A stretch of DNA of 64,000 nucleotides from Halobaculum rubrum (GTDB taxonomy: Archaea; Halobacteriota; Halobacteria; Halobacteriales; Haloferacaceae): contig NZ_CP082284.1 in NCBI RefSeq assembly GCF_019880225.1, positions 2,900,355-2,964,354 of the forward strand. The letters run 5' to 3'. The position numbers were made by a program, and so were the translations under genes. Below are positions 43,901-52,870 of the stretch, one piece after another. The first letter of the stretch is position 1. Each line of letters opens with the position of its first letter. The notes under the pieces are model-generated. The model was not told where the DNA came from. It saw only the letters and a list, made by a program, of their open reading frames with translations, and did not search any database.

Positions 43901-43916
43901 CGCGGACGTCGGCCGT

Positions 43917-44003
43917 TCATTCGGTCCAGCGGACGTTCTCGTAGCCGAGGGTTCGGGACGCGTTCTCGAACTCGACCCCCGAGAGATAGTTCGGTACAGC
44001 CAT
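43917..44003 (-). CDS. Possible 28-aa gene or gene remnant
   Basis: ATG to TGA on the minus strand; the residues (MAVPNYLSGVEFENASRTLG then YENVRWTE) and codon bias look protein-like, and the frame stays open ten codons further upstream. It may be the 3' end of a gene broken by the R3 repeat, or a mini-protein. No family recognised. Confidence 0.22.
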   Translation of the reverse strand: MAVPNYLSGVEFENASRTLGYENVRWTE

Positions 44004-44097
44004 CCGGGTATTACGTGTCACACGACGAGTTCAGCGCGTGCGGGGTACTTCTCCGGTATCGAACAACTAATGACGTTGTTTTCGCTTTCTGTGAGGC

Positions 44098-44137
44098 TAC
44101 TAGTAGATGTTCGCCCGGTAGTGTTCCGGGCGACACT
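44098..44137 (+). repeat. Repeat copy R3
   Basis: TACTAGTAG then TCGCCCGGTAGTGTTCCGGG and CGACACTGTTC; aligned with R2 over about 35 bp with few differences. It ends close to the stop codon of the channel-like gene at 44161. Confidence 0.7.
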
Positions 44138-44160
44138 GTTCATGCGGATGCCCGTCGATA

Positions 44161-45162
44161 TCAGTCGTCGCTCGAGACGTTGGAGGACTCGGGTGAGTCG
44201 GTGCGCTGCCCGCGGAGCCACTCCTCGACGTGATCCTGGCCACCGAACCCGAAGGCGAGCGCGACTGCAAGCCCGAGCGGGAACACGACTGTCAAGAGGA
44301 GCACGCCCAGCAGGAGCGAATCAACCCCGAGGACGTTCAACGCGATCACGGCCGTGAATACGTACACGACGGCCTCGCTGGCGCCGGCCGCGATCTGTGA
44401 GAACGGCGAACTCGCGATCGGCTCGGTCCCGACAGCTACCTCGTTCGCGTACGTGGCGACGATCGATCCCAAGACGACGACGGCGGCGGCACCAACCACG
44501 ATGGGAACAAAGAACACCGCCTCCGCAAGCAGTCCCGCCACCGGCCTGAGCGAGAGCATGGACGCGACGAAATACGTCGTCACGAGATAGACGTAGTACT
44601 CCGCAGTGATCCCGGCGAGGCTCCCCAAGCTCCCGTGTTCCGCGCCGATCAGGCGCCCGAGGTGCGTCGAGGGGAACGACGCTCCCACGTCGGTTCGTTC
44701 CACGAGCGGCCCGACGATCCGCCGTGCCGCGATCCCGACGCTGAGGCCGATCGCGAGCAGCACTGCGGCGGCCACGACGTTGGGGACGTAGCCGACGACG
44801 ACCCCCGAGAGCCGATCGAGTTGCTGGATATCGAGGACGCTCACCGCGACGACGACCGCGAGCACGTATACGAACGTCCGAACGAACCCCCCCAGTGCCG
44901 CCGACACCGCGTCCTCCTCGTCGTCGACGATCCGATCTGCCGGAGTCTCGGCGGCTCTGTCGTCGAAGCGGTGGCGCCACGACCACCGATACACGATGTC
45001 GTCGAGCCACTGACCGAGTCCGAACCCGACCCCGAGGATGAGCGCGGCCAGGAGTACCGTCGGCACCAGTCCGATCACGCTGCCGAGGAGCGTGTCAACG
45101 AGCCCCCCGAGCGCCGATTGGACGACGATCCCACCGGTCAATGACGGTGTGAGCTGGAGCAT
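44161..45162 (-). CDS. Channel-like conserved TM-helix protein (MscS-related)
   Basis: 333 residues from MLQLTPSLTGGIVVQSALGG. It carries repeated Conserved-TM-helix units (PTVLLAALILGVGFGLGQWL; YVPNVVAAAVLLAIGLSVGIAARR; FVPIVVGAAAVVVLGSIVATYA), as in small-conductance mechanosensitive channel relatives that lack the MscS beta domain. A charged C-terminal tail follows (GGQDHVEEWLRGQRTD). ATG at 45162 is preferred over an upstream TTG. Likely an osmotic or ion-flux channel of the cytoplasmic membrane. Confidence 0.78.
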   Translation of the reverse strand: MLQLTPSLTGGIVVQSALGGLVDTLLGSVIGLVPTVLLAALILGVGFGLGQWLDDIVYRWSWRHRFDDRAAETPADRIVDDEEDAVSAALGGFVRTFVYVLAVVVAVSVLDIQQLDRLSGVVVGYVPNVVAAAVLLAIGLSVGIAARRIVGPLVERTDVGASFPSTHLGRLIGAEHGSLGSLAGITAEYYVYLVTTYFVASMLSLRPVAGLLAEAVFFVPIVVGAAAVVVLGSIVATYANEVAVGTEPIASSPFSQIAAGASEAVVYVFTAVIALNVLGVDSLLLGVLLLTVVFPLGLAVALAFGFGGQDHVEEWLRGQRTDSPESSNVSSDD

Positions 45163-45434
45163 CAGTATATACCTGATATGCAAGTCATGAGAAACGATTA
45201 TTAAAATGCCCGATGCGCTTCACAAACGATCCGTATCAAAACGTTGATGACGCCGATGGGGAGATACGTTTCCGACGGCCCGTACGGAGCCCGACCGTTC
45301 GGCCGACGGGTCCCGGTCGGCGGGTCTCGACAGGTTCGCTGCGGTACTCTATCCGAGGACTCGACCCGTGGCTGCCCGGACGATCTGGCTCTCAACGGGT
45401 ATCCCGTCCGAGGAAGCGGGGATCCCGGACGGTC

Positions 45435-46547
45435 CTACAACTCTGCCACGTCCTCGATCGCGTCCGTCAGCTCCTTGATCGACTCCACGTCGTGCTCACC
45501 CATGTGGCCGATACGGAACGTCTCCTCGCCGAGCTGTGAGCCGTAGCCGTTCGAGAAGGCCATGTCGTACTCCTCGCTGACCGCCTCGATCGTCGCCGCC
45601 ACGTCGATACCCCGCGTGTTCTCGATGCACGCGACTGTCCGCGACTCGTACCCCTCCTCGGGGAACATGTCGAAGTGTTCGTCGGCCCAGTCGCGGGTGT
45701 ACTCGGCCATCTCGCGGTGACGGGCGTCGCGCCCCTCGTGGCCCTCCTCGAGCATGTACTTCATCTGCTTGCGGTACGCGAGCATGATCGGGATCGCGGG
45801 CGTCGAGTGGGTCTGCCCCTTGCGGTCGTAGTAGTCGAGCGCGCGCTGGAAGCCGCCGTACCACGAGGCGGAGTCCGTCTCCAGTTCCCGCTCGTAGGCC
45901 TCGTCGCTGACGACACACACCGCAAGCCCCGGCGGCATGGCGAACGCCTTCTGTGTCGACGCGAAGATCACGTCGATTCCGTGGGCGTCGATGTCGACGT
46001 AGTCGCCCCCGAGCGCCGAGACGGCGTCGACGACGAAGTACGTGTCCGGATACTCGTCGATCACGTCGCCGATCTCCTCGATCGGGTTGCGGACGCCGGT
46101 CGAACTCTCGTTCATCACGGTTGCGACTACGTCGTAGTGTGTGTCGCTCGCCTCGAGGTGCTCGCGGATGTCCTCGGGCTTGATCGCCTCTCCCCACTCG
46201 TACTCCAGCCGGTCCACGTTCTTGCCGAGCCGCTCGGCGACGTCGGCGTGACGTTCGCTGAAGCTCCCGCACGTCGGGACGAGGATGTTCTCGTCGACGA
46301 GGTTCAACGTCGAGGCCTCCCAGAACTCGGTTCCGGAGGCGGTGAGGATCATCACCTCGTTGTCGGTGCCGAGGAACTCCTTGGTGTCCTCGACGATGGT
46401 CGTGTAGAGGTCCGTCATCCGGTCCATCCGGTGGCCGAACATCGGTTGGGCCATCGCCTCGATCACGTCCTCGCGGACCTCGGTGGGGCCGGGGATATAC
46501 AGGGTCTTCTCGGGGTAGTCGTCCGTGTACTCACGTTTCTCGGTCAC
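45435..46547 (-). CDS. Class-V aminotransferase (alanine/serine-glyoxylate type)
   Basis: 370 residues from GTG (TEKREYTDDYPEKTLYIPGPTEV), which is preceded by GGTGAT as a possible ribosome-binding site; a TTG one codon upstream is the alternative. IPGPTEV, MFGHRMDRM and the PLP-lysine segment FASTQKAFAMPPG are typical of the serine-glyoxylate/alanine-glyoxylate and phosphoserine-like class V enzymes. It would transaminate glyoxylate or a hydroxypyruvate-type substrate. Glyoxylate-related genes lie 4-8 kb to the right. Confidence 0.85.
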   Translation of the reverse strand: MTEKREYTDDYPEKTLYIPGPTEVREDVIEAMAQPMFGHRMDRMTDLYTTIVEDTKEFLGTDNEVMILTASGTEFWEASTLNLVDENILVPTCGSFSERHADVAERLGKNVDRLEYEWGEAIKPEDIREHLEASDTHYDVVATVMNESSTGVRNPIEEIGDVIDEYPDTYFVVDAVSALGGDYVDIDAHGIDVIFASTQKAFAMPPGLAVCVVSDEAYERELETDSASWYGGFQRALDYYDRKGQTHSTPAIPIMLAYRKQMKYMLEEGHEGRDARHREMAEYTRDWADEHFDMFPEEGYESRTVACIENTRGIDVAATIEAVSEEYDMAFSNGYGSQLGEETFRIGHMGEHDVESIKELTDAIEDVAEL

Positions 46548-46717
46548 CAAATCACCTACTACCCGTGCCTCCGGGGCCGGGCGGCAAGGTGTTTGTGATT
46601 CCCCCACCGACGGCGCGGGGCGACGGGAGACGGAGAGCCCCGTCGATCAGTGGGTTCGGGGACGGATCGGGCGAGCGAATGGCAAGAATCACGCCGACCG
46701 CTGCCGTCGGTCCGCAC

Positions 46718-47899
46718 ATGACCGACAACGGCGACGCCGACGAGCGCACGTTCCGCATCGAGACGGCCGCGATCCACGCGGGGCAAGAGCCCGACCCCGA
46801 GACGGGCGCGCTGATGACGCCAATCCACGCCAACTCGACGTACGAGCAGGACGGCCCCGGCGACCATCGCGGCTACGAGTACAGCCGCACCGGCAACCCC
46901 ACCCGAACCGATCTGGAGGCCAACCTCGCGGCGATGGAGGGCGGCGAGTTCGGCCGCGCGTTCTCCTCGGGAATGGGGTCGATCAACACGGTGTGCAACC
47001 TCCTGTCGGCGGGCGACCACGTCGTCACCGGCGACGACGTGTACGGCGGCACCCACCGGATCTTCACGCAGGTGTACGAGGAGTACGACCTGGAGTTCGA
47101 CTTCGTCGACACCACCGACCACGACGCCGTCCGCGACGCGATGCGCGAGGAGACGGAGCTGCTGTGGGTCGAGACGCCGACGAACCCGCTGATGCGCGTC
47201 AACGACATCGCGGCCCTCGCCGACATCGCCCACGAGCACGACGCGCTGTGTGCCGTCGACAACACCTTCGCGACGCCGTACCTCCAGCGCCCGCTGGAGC
47301 ACGGCGCCGACATCGTGAGTCACTCGCTGACGAAGTACCTCGGCGGCCACTCGGACGTGGTCGGCGGCGCCCTCGTGACCGACGACCCCGACCTCGACGA
47401 TCGTATCGGCTTCTATCAGAACTCGGTGGGCGCGACGCCGTCGCCGTTCGACTGCTTCCTCGTCCTCCGAGGGACGAAGACCCTGCCAGTTCGGATGGAT
47501 CGTCACTGCGAGAACGCCCGCGACCTCGCGGCGTGGCTGGACGACCACGACGCCGTCGAGCGCGTCTACTACCCCGGGCTCGACTCCCATCCGCAACACG
47601 ACCTGGCGAGCGAGCAGATGGACGACTTCGGCGGGATGCTCTCGTTCGAGTTCGACGGCACGCTGGAGCAAGCGAGCGCCGTCGTCGAGGGAACCGAGGT
47701 GTTCACGCTCGCCGAGAGCCTCGGCGGTGTCGAAAGCCTCATCGAGCAGCCCGCGGCGATGACGCACGCGGCCATCCCGAAGGAGGAACGGGAGGCGGCC
47801 GGGCTCACCGACGGGCTCATCCGCGTCTCCGTCGGTGTCGAACACGTCGAGGACATGAAGGCGGATCTCCGGTCGGCGTTCGACGCGGCGCTGGAGTAG
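46718..47899 (+). CDS. metB: Cystathionine gamma-synthase/lyase family PLP enzyme
   Basis: 393 residues from MTDNGDADERTFRIETAAIHAG. Cys/Met-metabolism signature with PLP lysine in SHSLTKYLGGHSDVVGG, plus YSRTGNPTR and SGMGSIN; C-terminal VFTLAESLGGVESLIEQPA and IRVSVGVE. It uses O-acylhomoserine plus cysteine (synthase) or cleaves cystathionine (lyase); sequence alone does not decide. Aspartate-semialdehyde dehydrogenase, which opens the homoserine branch, follows on the same strand. Confidence 0.9.
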   Translation: MTDNGDADERTFRIETAAIHAGQEPDPETGALMTPIHANSTYEQDGPGDHRGYEYSRTGNPTRTDLEANLAAMEGGEFGRAFSSGMGSINTVCNLLSAGDHVVTGDDVYGGTHRIFTQVYEEYDLEFDFVDTTDHDAVRDAMREETELLWVETPTNPLMRVNDIAALADIAHEHDALCAVDNTFATPYLQRPLEHGADIVSHSLTKYLGGHSDVVGGALVTDDPDLDDRIGFYQNSVGATPSPFDCFLVLRGTKTLPVRMDRHCENARDLAAWLDDHDAVERVYYPGLDSHPQHDLASEQMDDFGGMLSFEFDGTLEQASAVVEGTEVFTLAESLGGVESLIEQPAAMTHAAIPKEEREAAGLTDGLIRVSVGVEHVEDMKADLRSAFDAALE

Positions 47900-48080
47900 T
47901 CGCGCACGCAACGACTGAGTCGTCGGGACCCGCCCGGGTCGTCCCGTGACCCGCCACGCGGACGGCCGACGATCTATCGGCAACGGCGGACGTACGCCGA
48001 CGAGTTCTTGCCGCCCCGCAGTCAGTACCGACGGACCGCGGCTGCGGCAATCCTCGCCGTCCCTCCCCGTATCCGAAGGG

Positions 48081-48088
48081 TCTTATTC
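48081..48088 (+). promoter_or_regulatory. TATA box of asd
   Basis: TCTTATTC centred about 27 nt before the ATG at 48111; leaderless spacing. Confidence 0.5.
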
Positions 48089-48110
48089 GCGTGTGACACA
48101 GCGGCACACA

Positions 48111-49151
48111 ATGACTCATCGAGTCGGCATCCTCGGCGCCACGGGCGCCGTGGGCCAACGGTTCATCCAACTGCTCGACGGCCACCCGCAGTTCGAGATC
48201 GCGTGTCTGACCGCCAGCGAGACCTCGGCGGGCAAGCCGTACCGCGAGGCGGCCAAGTGGCGCCTCGACTCCGCCATTCCGGAGGCGGTCCGGGATATCA
48301 CGGTCCGCGCGACCGACCCCGCGGCGATCCCGGACGACATCGACCTGCTGTTCTCGTCGCTCCCCTCGGGCGTCGCCGCCGAGATCGAACCCGACCTCTG
48401 TGAGGCGGGCTACGTCGTCTCCTCGAACTCCTCGAACGACCGCATGGCCGAGGACGTGCCGCTCACGATCCCCGAGATCAATCCCGGTCACCTCGACCTG
48501 ATCGACGTGCAGCGCGACGAGCGCGGCTGGGACGGCGCGCTCGTGAAGAACCCGAACTGCTCGACGATCACGATGGTGCCGACGCTGGCGGCGCTCGACG
48601 AGTTCGGCCTCGAGCGCGCGCAGGTGTCGACCCTGCAGGCGGTGTCGGGCGCGGGCTACTCGGGCGTCACCTCGATGGAGATCATCGACAACGCCATCCC
48701 CCACATCGGCGGCGAGGAGGAGAAGATGGAAACCGAGAGCCGCAAGCTGCTGGGCGAGTTCGACGGCGCGGAACTGTCGCTTCACTCCGCCGAGGTCGCC
48801 GCATCGTGCAACCGGATCCCGACGATCGACGGCCACCTGGAGAACGTCTTCGCCGAACTCGCCGACGACCCGAGCCCCGCCGCGGTCCGCGAGGCGATGG
48901 CGTCGTTCCCGGGCGCCGACCTCCCGTCCTCGCCGGAGCACCTCATCCACGTCTTCGGCGACGATCAGCCGGAGCGTCCCCAGCCCCGGATGGACCGGAT
49001 GCGCGGCGACGGCATGCAGGTCGTCGCCGGCGGCGTCCAGTCGACGCCCGGCGGTGTGAAGTACAACTGTCTCGCACACAACACTATCCGCGGCGCCGCG
49101 GGCGCCTCCGTCCTCAACGGCGAACAGCTCGCCAGCGAGGGCTGGATCTGA
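48111..49151 (+). CDS. asd: Aspartate-semialdehyde dehydrogenase
   Basis: 346 residues from MTHRVGILGATGAVGQRFIQLL (NADP-binding Rossmann motif). Catalytic cysteine in KNPNCSTITMV, SSNSSNDRM upstream, SGAGYSGVTSMEIIDNAIPHIGGEE as in the archaeal/fungal type, and GGVQSTPGGVKYNCLAHNTIRGAAGA at the C terminus. It reduces aspartyl phosphate to the semialdehyde for threonine, methionine and lysine synthesis. Start is fixed by the Rossmann motif and TATA spacing. Confidence 0.96.
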   Translation: MTHRVGILGATGAVGQRFIQLLDGHPQFEIACLTASETSAGKPYREAAKWRLDSAIPEAVRDITVRATDPAAIPDDIDLLFSSLPSGVAAEIEPDLCEAGYVVSSNSSNDRMAEDVPLTIPEINPGHLDLIDVQRDERGWDGALVKNPNCSTITMVPTLAALDEFGLERAQVSTLQAVSGAGYSGVTSMEIIDNAIPHIGGEEEKMETESRKLLGEFDGAELSLHSAEVAASCNRIPTIDGHLENVFAELADDPSPAAVREAMASFPGADLPSSPEHLIHVFGDDQPERPQPRMDRMRGDGMQVVAGGVQSTPGGVKYNCLAHNTIRGAAGASVLNGEQLASEGWI

Positions 49152-49178
49152 GCGGGCGAGGGCTCGCTCGGCGCTGAC

Positions 49179-52100
49179 TCACTCCCCGAGCGCCGCGGCG
49201 ACCTTCTCGATCGGGTGGGGGGGCTGTTCGGTCTCGCCGTCGCGGTCGCCCAACTGCGACCGACAGGAGGCGCCGGGGGCGGTGACGGCCTCCGCGGGGC
49301 TCTCGTCGACCTTCTCGAACAGCAGCGATCCGATCGCCTTCGACAGTTCGTAGTGTTCGGCCTCGTAGCCGAAGCTCCCGGCCATCCCGCAGCAGGTGGT
49401 GTCCAGCGGGTCGACATCGTAGCCCGCGCGCCGGAGCACGCCGACCGCGTGGTGGTCCTTGTTCAGCGACTTCTGGTTGCAGTGGCCGTGGTACGCGATC
49501 GACTCGCCGGCCTCGGGCGCCCTGCTGAACTCGATCGCCTCGTCGAGCCGCGCGGTGTCGACGTACTCCAGCACGCCGTAGCTGGCGGCCGAGACGGCCT
49601 CGACCGCGTCGCCGTCGAGGAGATCGAGGTACTCGTCCTGAAACATCACCGCGTCCGACGGCTCGACGAACACGACGCTGTACCCCTCCTCGACGAAGGG
49701 CTCGAGCGCCTCGACGTTCTCGGCGGCGCGCTCGCGCGCCTTCCCCAGGAACCCGCTCGAGAAGGCGGCCCGCCCCGACGCCGCGAGGTCCTCGGGGACG
49801 CGGACGTGGACGTTCGCCGCCTCCAGCACCTCGACGGCGGCCATCCCGGCGTCGGGCATGCTGTAGTTCGTGTACGTGTCCGGGAACAGGACGACTCGCG
49901 CGTCCGCCTCGGCGGCGCTCACCGCGGCGCCGCCGCGACGCTCCCAGCGCTTCCGGAACGTGTCGCGCGTAAAGGTCGGAAGCTCTCGGTCGCTGGCGAT
50001 CCCGAGCGTCCGCTCCATCACCGCCCGCGCGCCGGGGAGCTTCGTCGCCGCGTTGGCGACGGGCGCGAGCGCGCTGCCGATCCGGCTGGCCGCGTCGATG
50101 TCCGCGAAGACGCGCTCGCGCAGGCTCGCGCCCTCCGCCTCGTGATGCTCGTGTTTCACCTCCGCCTTGAGCTTCGCCAGGTCGACCCCGGTCGGACAGT
50201 CGGACATACAGCCCTTACAGCCGACACACAGGCCGAGGACTTCCTCCTGGAAGCGGTCGGAGTGGATCTCGTCCTCGGACAGTTCCCCGGAGATGGCCGC
50301 CCGGAGCATGTTTGCGCGCCCCCGGGTCGCCTGTACCTCCTCGCCGGAGGCGCGGTACGTCGGGCACATCACGTCACCCTCGGTCTCCCGACAGGTGCCG
50401 CAGCCGTTGCACAGTTCGACGAGGTGGGAGAACCCGCCCTCGTCGTCGAAGTCGATCGCGGTCTGGGGCTCGATGGACTGGTACTCGGCGCCGTAGCGGA
50501 GGTTCTCGCGCATGTCCGTGTCGGCGGCGGAGTCGGGGTAGCCCCGCTCGGCGGCGGTCTCGCCGTCGACGTAGACGACCTTCCCGGGGTTCATCCGCCA
50601 GTCGGGATCGAACGTGGACTTGAGCTCCTGGAACGCGCCCCACAGGTCCTCGCCGTACATCTTGGGGTTGAACTCGGTGCGCGCGAGCCCGTCGCCGTGC
50701 TCGCCGGAGAACGCTCCGAAGTGGTCGAGGACGAGATCGGTCACGTCGTCGGTGATCGAGTGCATCTTCTGGATGCCCTCGTCCTGCTTGAGGTTGAGGA
50801 TGGGTCGGATGTGGAGCGTCCCCGAGCCGGCGTGCGCGAAGTACGCCGCGGAGGTGTCGTGGTCCGCCAGCACGTCCTCGAACTCGCCGACGTACTCGGC
50901 CAGCTCCTCGGGCGGCACCGTCGCGTCCTCGATGAACGGGTACGGCTTGGGGTCGCCCTGCAGACTCATCAGGAGGGGAATCGCCGCCTTCCGGAGCTTC
51001 CAGAGCTTCTCCTGTTCCGCCTCGGAGTACGCCTCCAGCACGTCGAAGGCGGCGCCGTTCGTCACGAACTCCTCGGTGGTGTCGGCCATCGCCGCCTCGA
51101 AGTCCGGCGCCTCGCCCGACGACTGGCCGTCGGGCGAGTGGGAGACCACCTCCGAGTCCCACTCCAGCATCAGCGCCGCCGCCGCGCCGTCCGGGATCGG
51201 CTCCTCGTACTGGGCGTACTCGGTCGACTCGCGGGCGAGCCGGAACACCTCGTCGTCCATCAGCTCGACCGCGCTCACCGGGTACTCCAGCGCGACCGGC
51301 ACCGCCTCCATCGCGTCGACGAGGTCGTCGAAGCAGTACAGCGCCAGCGCCGTCTCCTCGGGCTTGGTGACCAGCGAGACGGTCGCCTCGACGATCGTGC
51401 CGAGGGTCCCCTCCGCCCCGACGAACAGCTTCGAGAGGTTGATCACCTCATCGCCGTTGTCGGTCTCGTAGATCACCTTGTGGAGGTTGTACCCCGACAC
51501 CGACCGCTTCAGATTCGGGTACTTCTCGTCGATCTCGGCCTCGTTGTCCCGGACGAGTCGCTCCACGGTGCGGTACAGTTGGGCCTCGATACCGTCGCCG
51601 GCGACGATATCCTCGTGTTCCTCCGATCCGAGGACGACCTCGCGGGTGTGGATCCGGGTCCCGTCCGCGAGCACGACCTCCAGCTCCTCGGTGTAGGCGT
51701 CGGTGATCCCGTAGCGCACCGAGTGGGCGCCCGTGGAGTTGTTGCCGATGCCGCCCACAACGGTCGCGCGGCCCGACGAGGCGGGGTCGGGCGCGAATTT
51801 CAGCCCGTTATCGGCGAGACGGTCGTCGAGGTGGTCCTGCACGACGCCGGGCTGGACCGTCGCCTCCCGCGACTCGGGATCGACGTCGACGATGTCGTCC
51901 ATGTGTTTCGTGGTATCGATCACGACGCAGCCGGGCCCGACGGTCTGGCCCGCAAGCGACGACCCGGTTCCCCGCGGGAGCACCGGCACCCCGTGCTCGG
52001 CGGCGACCTCGTGGGTCGCGACCACGTCGTCGGCGTCGCGCGGGCAGACGACGCCCGCGGGCTCCGCCTGGTAGATGGAGCCGTCGGTCGCGTACAACAC

Positions 52101-52253
52101 CTGCGCGTACTCGTCGAACTGGACCTCGCCGGCGACGCGATCCCTGAGATCGGACGCCAGATCCGCGTACTCCTGCACGTCCGGCCGATCGTGTCCCAGC
52201 GACGCGGCTGACGTGTCCCATCGTCCGTCTGCCCCCGGGTCCTGCGTTGCCAT
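49179..52253 (-). CDS. FAD/Fe-S glycolate or D-lactate dehydrogenase (GlcD-GlpC fusion)
   Basis: 1024 residues from MATQDPGADGRWDTS. N-terminal FAD-binding PCMH domain (PVLPRGTGSSLAGQTVGPG; GGIGNNSTGAHSVRYGI) and FAD-oxidase C domain (to about residue 560); then two ferredoxin-like clusters, CNGCGTCRETEGDVMCP and CVGCKGCMSDCPTG, and a CCG cysteine-rich domain (YHGHCNQKSLN, TTCCGMAGSFGYE). This layout oxidises a 2-hydroxyacid and passes electrons to the quinone pool at the membrane. Glycolate is favoured by the neighbouring malate synthase, but D-lactate cannot be excluded. The TATA-like box 26 nt upstream fixes the start. Confidence 0.88.
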   Translation of the reverse strand: MATQDPGADGRWDTSAASLGHDRPDVQEYADLASDLRDRVAGEVQFDEYAQVLYATDGSIYQAEPAGVVCPRDADDVVATHEVAAEHGVPVLPRGTGSSLAGQTVGPGCVVIDTTKHMDDIVDVDPESREATVQPGVVQDHLDDRLADNGLKFAPDPASSGRATVVGGIGNNSTGAHSVRYGITDAYTEELEVVLADGTRIHTREVVLGSEEHEDIVAGDGIEAQLYRTVERLVRDNEAEIDEKYPNLKRSVSGYNLHKVIYETDNGDEVINLSKLFVGAEGTLGTIVEATVSLVTKPEETALALYCFDDLVDAMEAVPVALEYPVSAVELMDDEVFRLARESTEYAQYEEPIPDGAAAALMLEWDSEVVSHSPDGQSSGEAPDFEAAMADTTEEFVTNGAAFDVLEAYSEAEQEKLWKLRKAAIPLLMSLQGDPKPYPFIEDATVPPEELAEYVGEFEDVLADHDTSAAYFAHAGSGTLHIRPILNLKQDEGIQKMHSITDDVTDLVLDHFGAFSGEHGDGLARTEFNPKMYGEDLWGAFQELKSTFDPDWRMNPGKVVYVDGETAAERGYPDSAADTDMRENLRYGAEYQSIEPQTAIDFDDEGGFSHLVELCNGCGTCRETEGDVMCPTYRASGEEVQATRGRANMLRAAISGELSEDEIHSDRFQEEVLGLCVGCKGCMSDCPTGVDLAKLKAEVKHEHHEAEGASLRERVFADIDAASRIGSALAPVANAATKLPGARAVMERTLGIASDRELPTFTRDTFRKRWERRGGAAVSAAEADARVVLFPDTYTNYSMPDAGMAAVEVLEAANVHVRVPEDLAASGRAAFSSGFLGKARERAAENVEALEPFVEEGYSVVFVEPSDAVMFQDEYLDLLDGDAVEAVSAASYGVLEYVDTARLDEAIEFSRAPEAGESIAYHGHCNQKSLNKDHHAVGVLRRAGYDVDPLDTTCCGMAGSFGYEAEHYELSKAIGSLLFEKVDESPAEAVTAPGASCRSQLGDRDGETEQPPHPIEKVAAALGE

Positions 52254-52273
52254 GGAGAATGCCAAGGAACAAT

Positions 52274-52284
52274 CGTGTAAAAGG
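52274..52284 (-). promoter_or_regulatory. TATA-like element of 2-hydroxyacid dehydrogenase gene
   Basis: Minus strand CCTTTTACACG centred 26 nt before the ATG at 52253; suggests a leaderless message. Confidence 0.5.
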
Positions 52285-52400
52285 CCTTTGTCAACATTTG
52301 CCACCGGGCGGTCCGATCGGGGGGCGGAGTGCGACGACGGTGTCCCGTCGGCGTTGCGCAGACGCGAACGATTATGTCCGTGGGTGCGCGGCTAGTTCGC

Positions 52401-52772
52401 ATGGCGTTCATCCACGTCTGTCTCAACGTCGCCGACGCCGAGCGCGCGGCCGACTGGTACGCGGACAACCTGGGCTTCGAGCGCTCGTGGGAGTTCACGA
52501 CGCCCGACGGCGACACCAGGAACCTCTACGTCGCCGACGATGACGGCGTCGAGCTCCAGTTGTCCGACACCGAGGGCGACGACGAGTTCGAGGAGGGGAG
52601 CGCGTACGACCACATCGCCGTCTCCGTCGACGACGTCGACGCCGCGTTCGAGCGTATCGACCACCACGGCGTCGTGAGCGAGCCCGCCGACCAGCCCGCA
52701 GCCGGCGCGCGTACGGCGTTCCTGAAGGATCCCGACGGGCACACCGTCGAGCTGGTTCAGCCGCTGGAGTAG
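52401..52772 (+). CDS. Glyoxalase I-like VOC protein
   Basis: 123 residues from MAFIHVCLNVADAERAADWYADNLGF. Two VOC modules with probable metal ligands His5 (HVCLNV), Glu in VELQLSD, His in DHIAVSV and Glu in HTVELVQPLE, the four-ligand set of lactoylglutathione lyase-like enzymes. Haloarchaea lack glutathione and use gamma-glutamylcysteine, so the thiol cofactor would differ. Placed between the divergent hydroxyacid dehydrogenase and malate synthase. Confidence 0.82.
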   Translation: MAFIHVCLNVADAERAADWYADNLGFERSWEFTTPDGDTRNLYVADDDGVELQLSDTEGDDEFEEGSAYDHIAVSVDDVDAAFERIDHHGVVSEPADQPAAGARTAFLKDPDGHTVELVQPLE

Positions 52773-52833
52773 GGTCATCGCCGGCGGCGTACGCGGGGAA
52801 CCACAGCGGGCAATACTGTGTTTAGAACTAACG

Positions 52834-52841
52834 TTTATCAT
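52834..52841 (+). promoter_or_regulatory. TATA box of malate synthase gene
   Basis: TTTATCAT within AACGTTTATCATAG, centred about 34 nt before the ATG at 52871; an AT-rich stretch from 52812 precedes it. Confidence 0.5.
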
Positions 52842-52870
52842 AGTCCCCGCGGACGGTAAAACCGGTAGAC

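Noticed and set aside
49215..52211. 998-codon open frame on the plus strand opposite the glycolate/D-lactate dehydrogenase
   Set aside because: Antisense shadow caused by high GC at third positions; no domain, Arg/Val-rich composition, and the minus-strand frame has clear FAD and Fe-S motifs.
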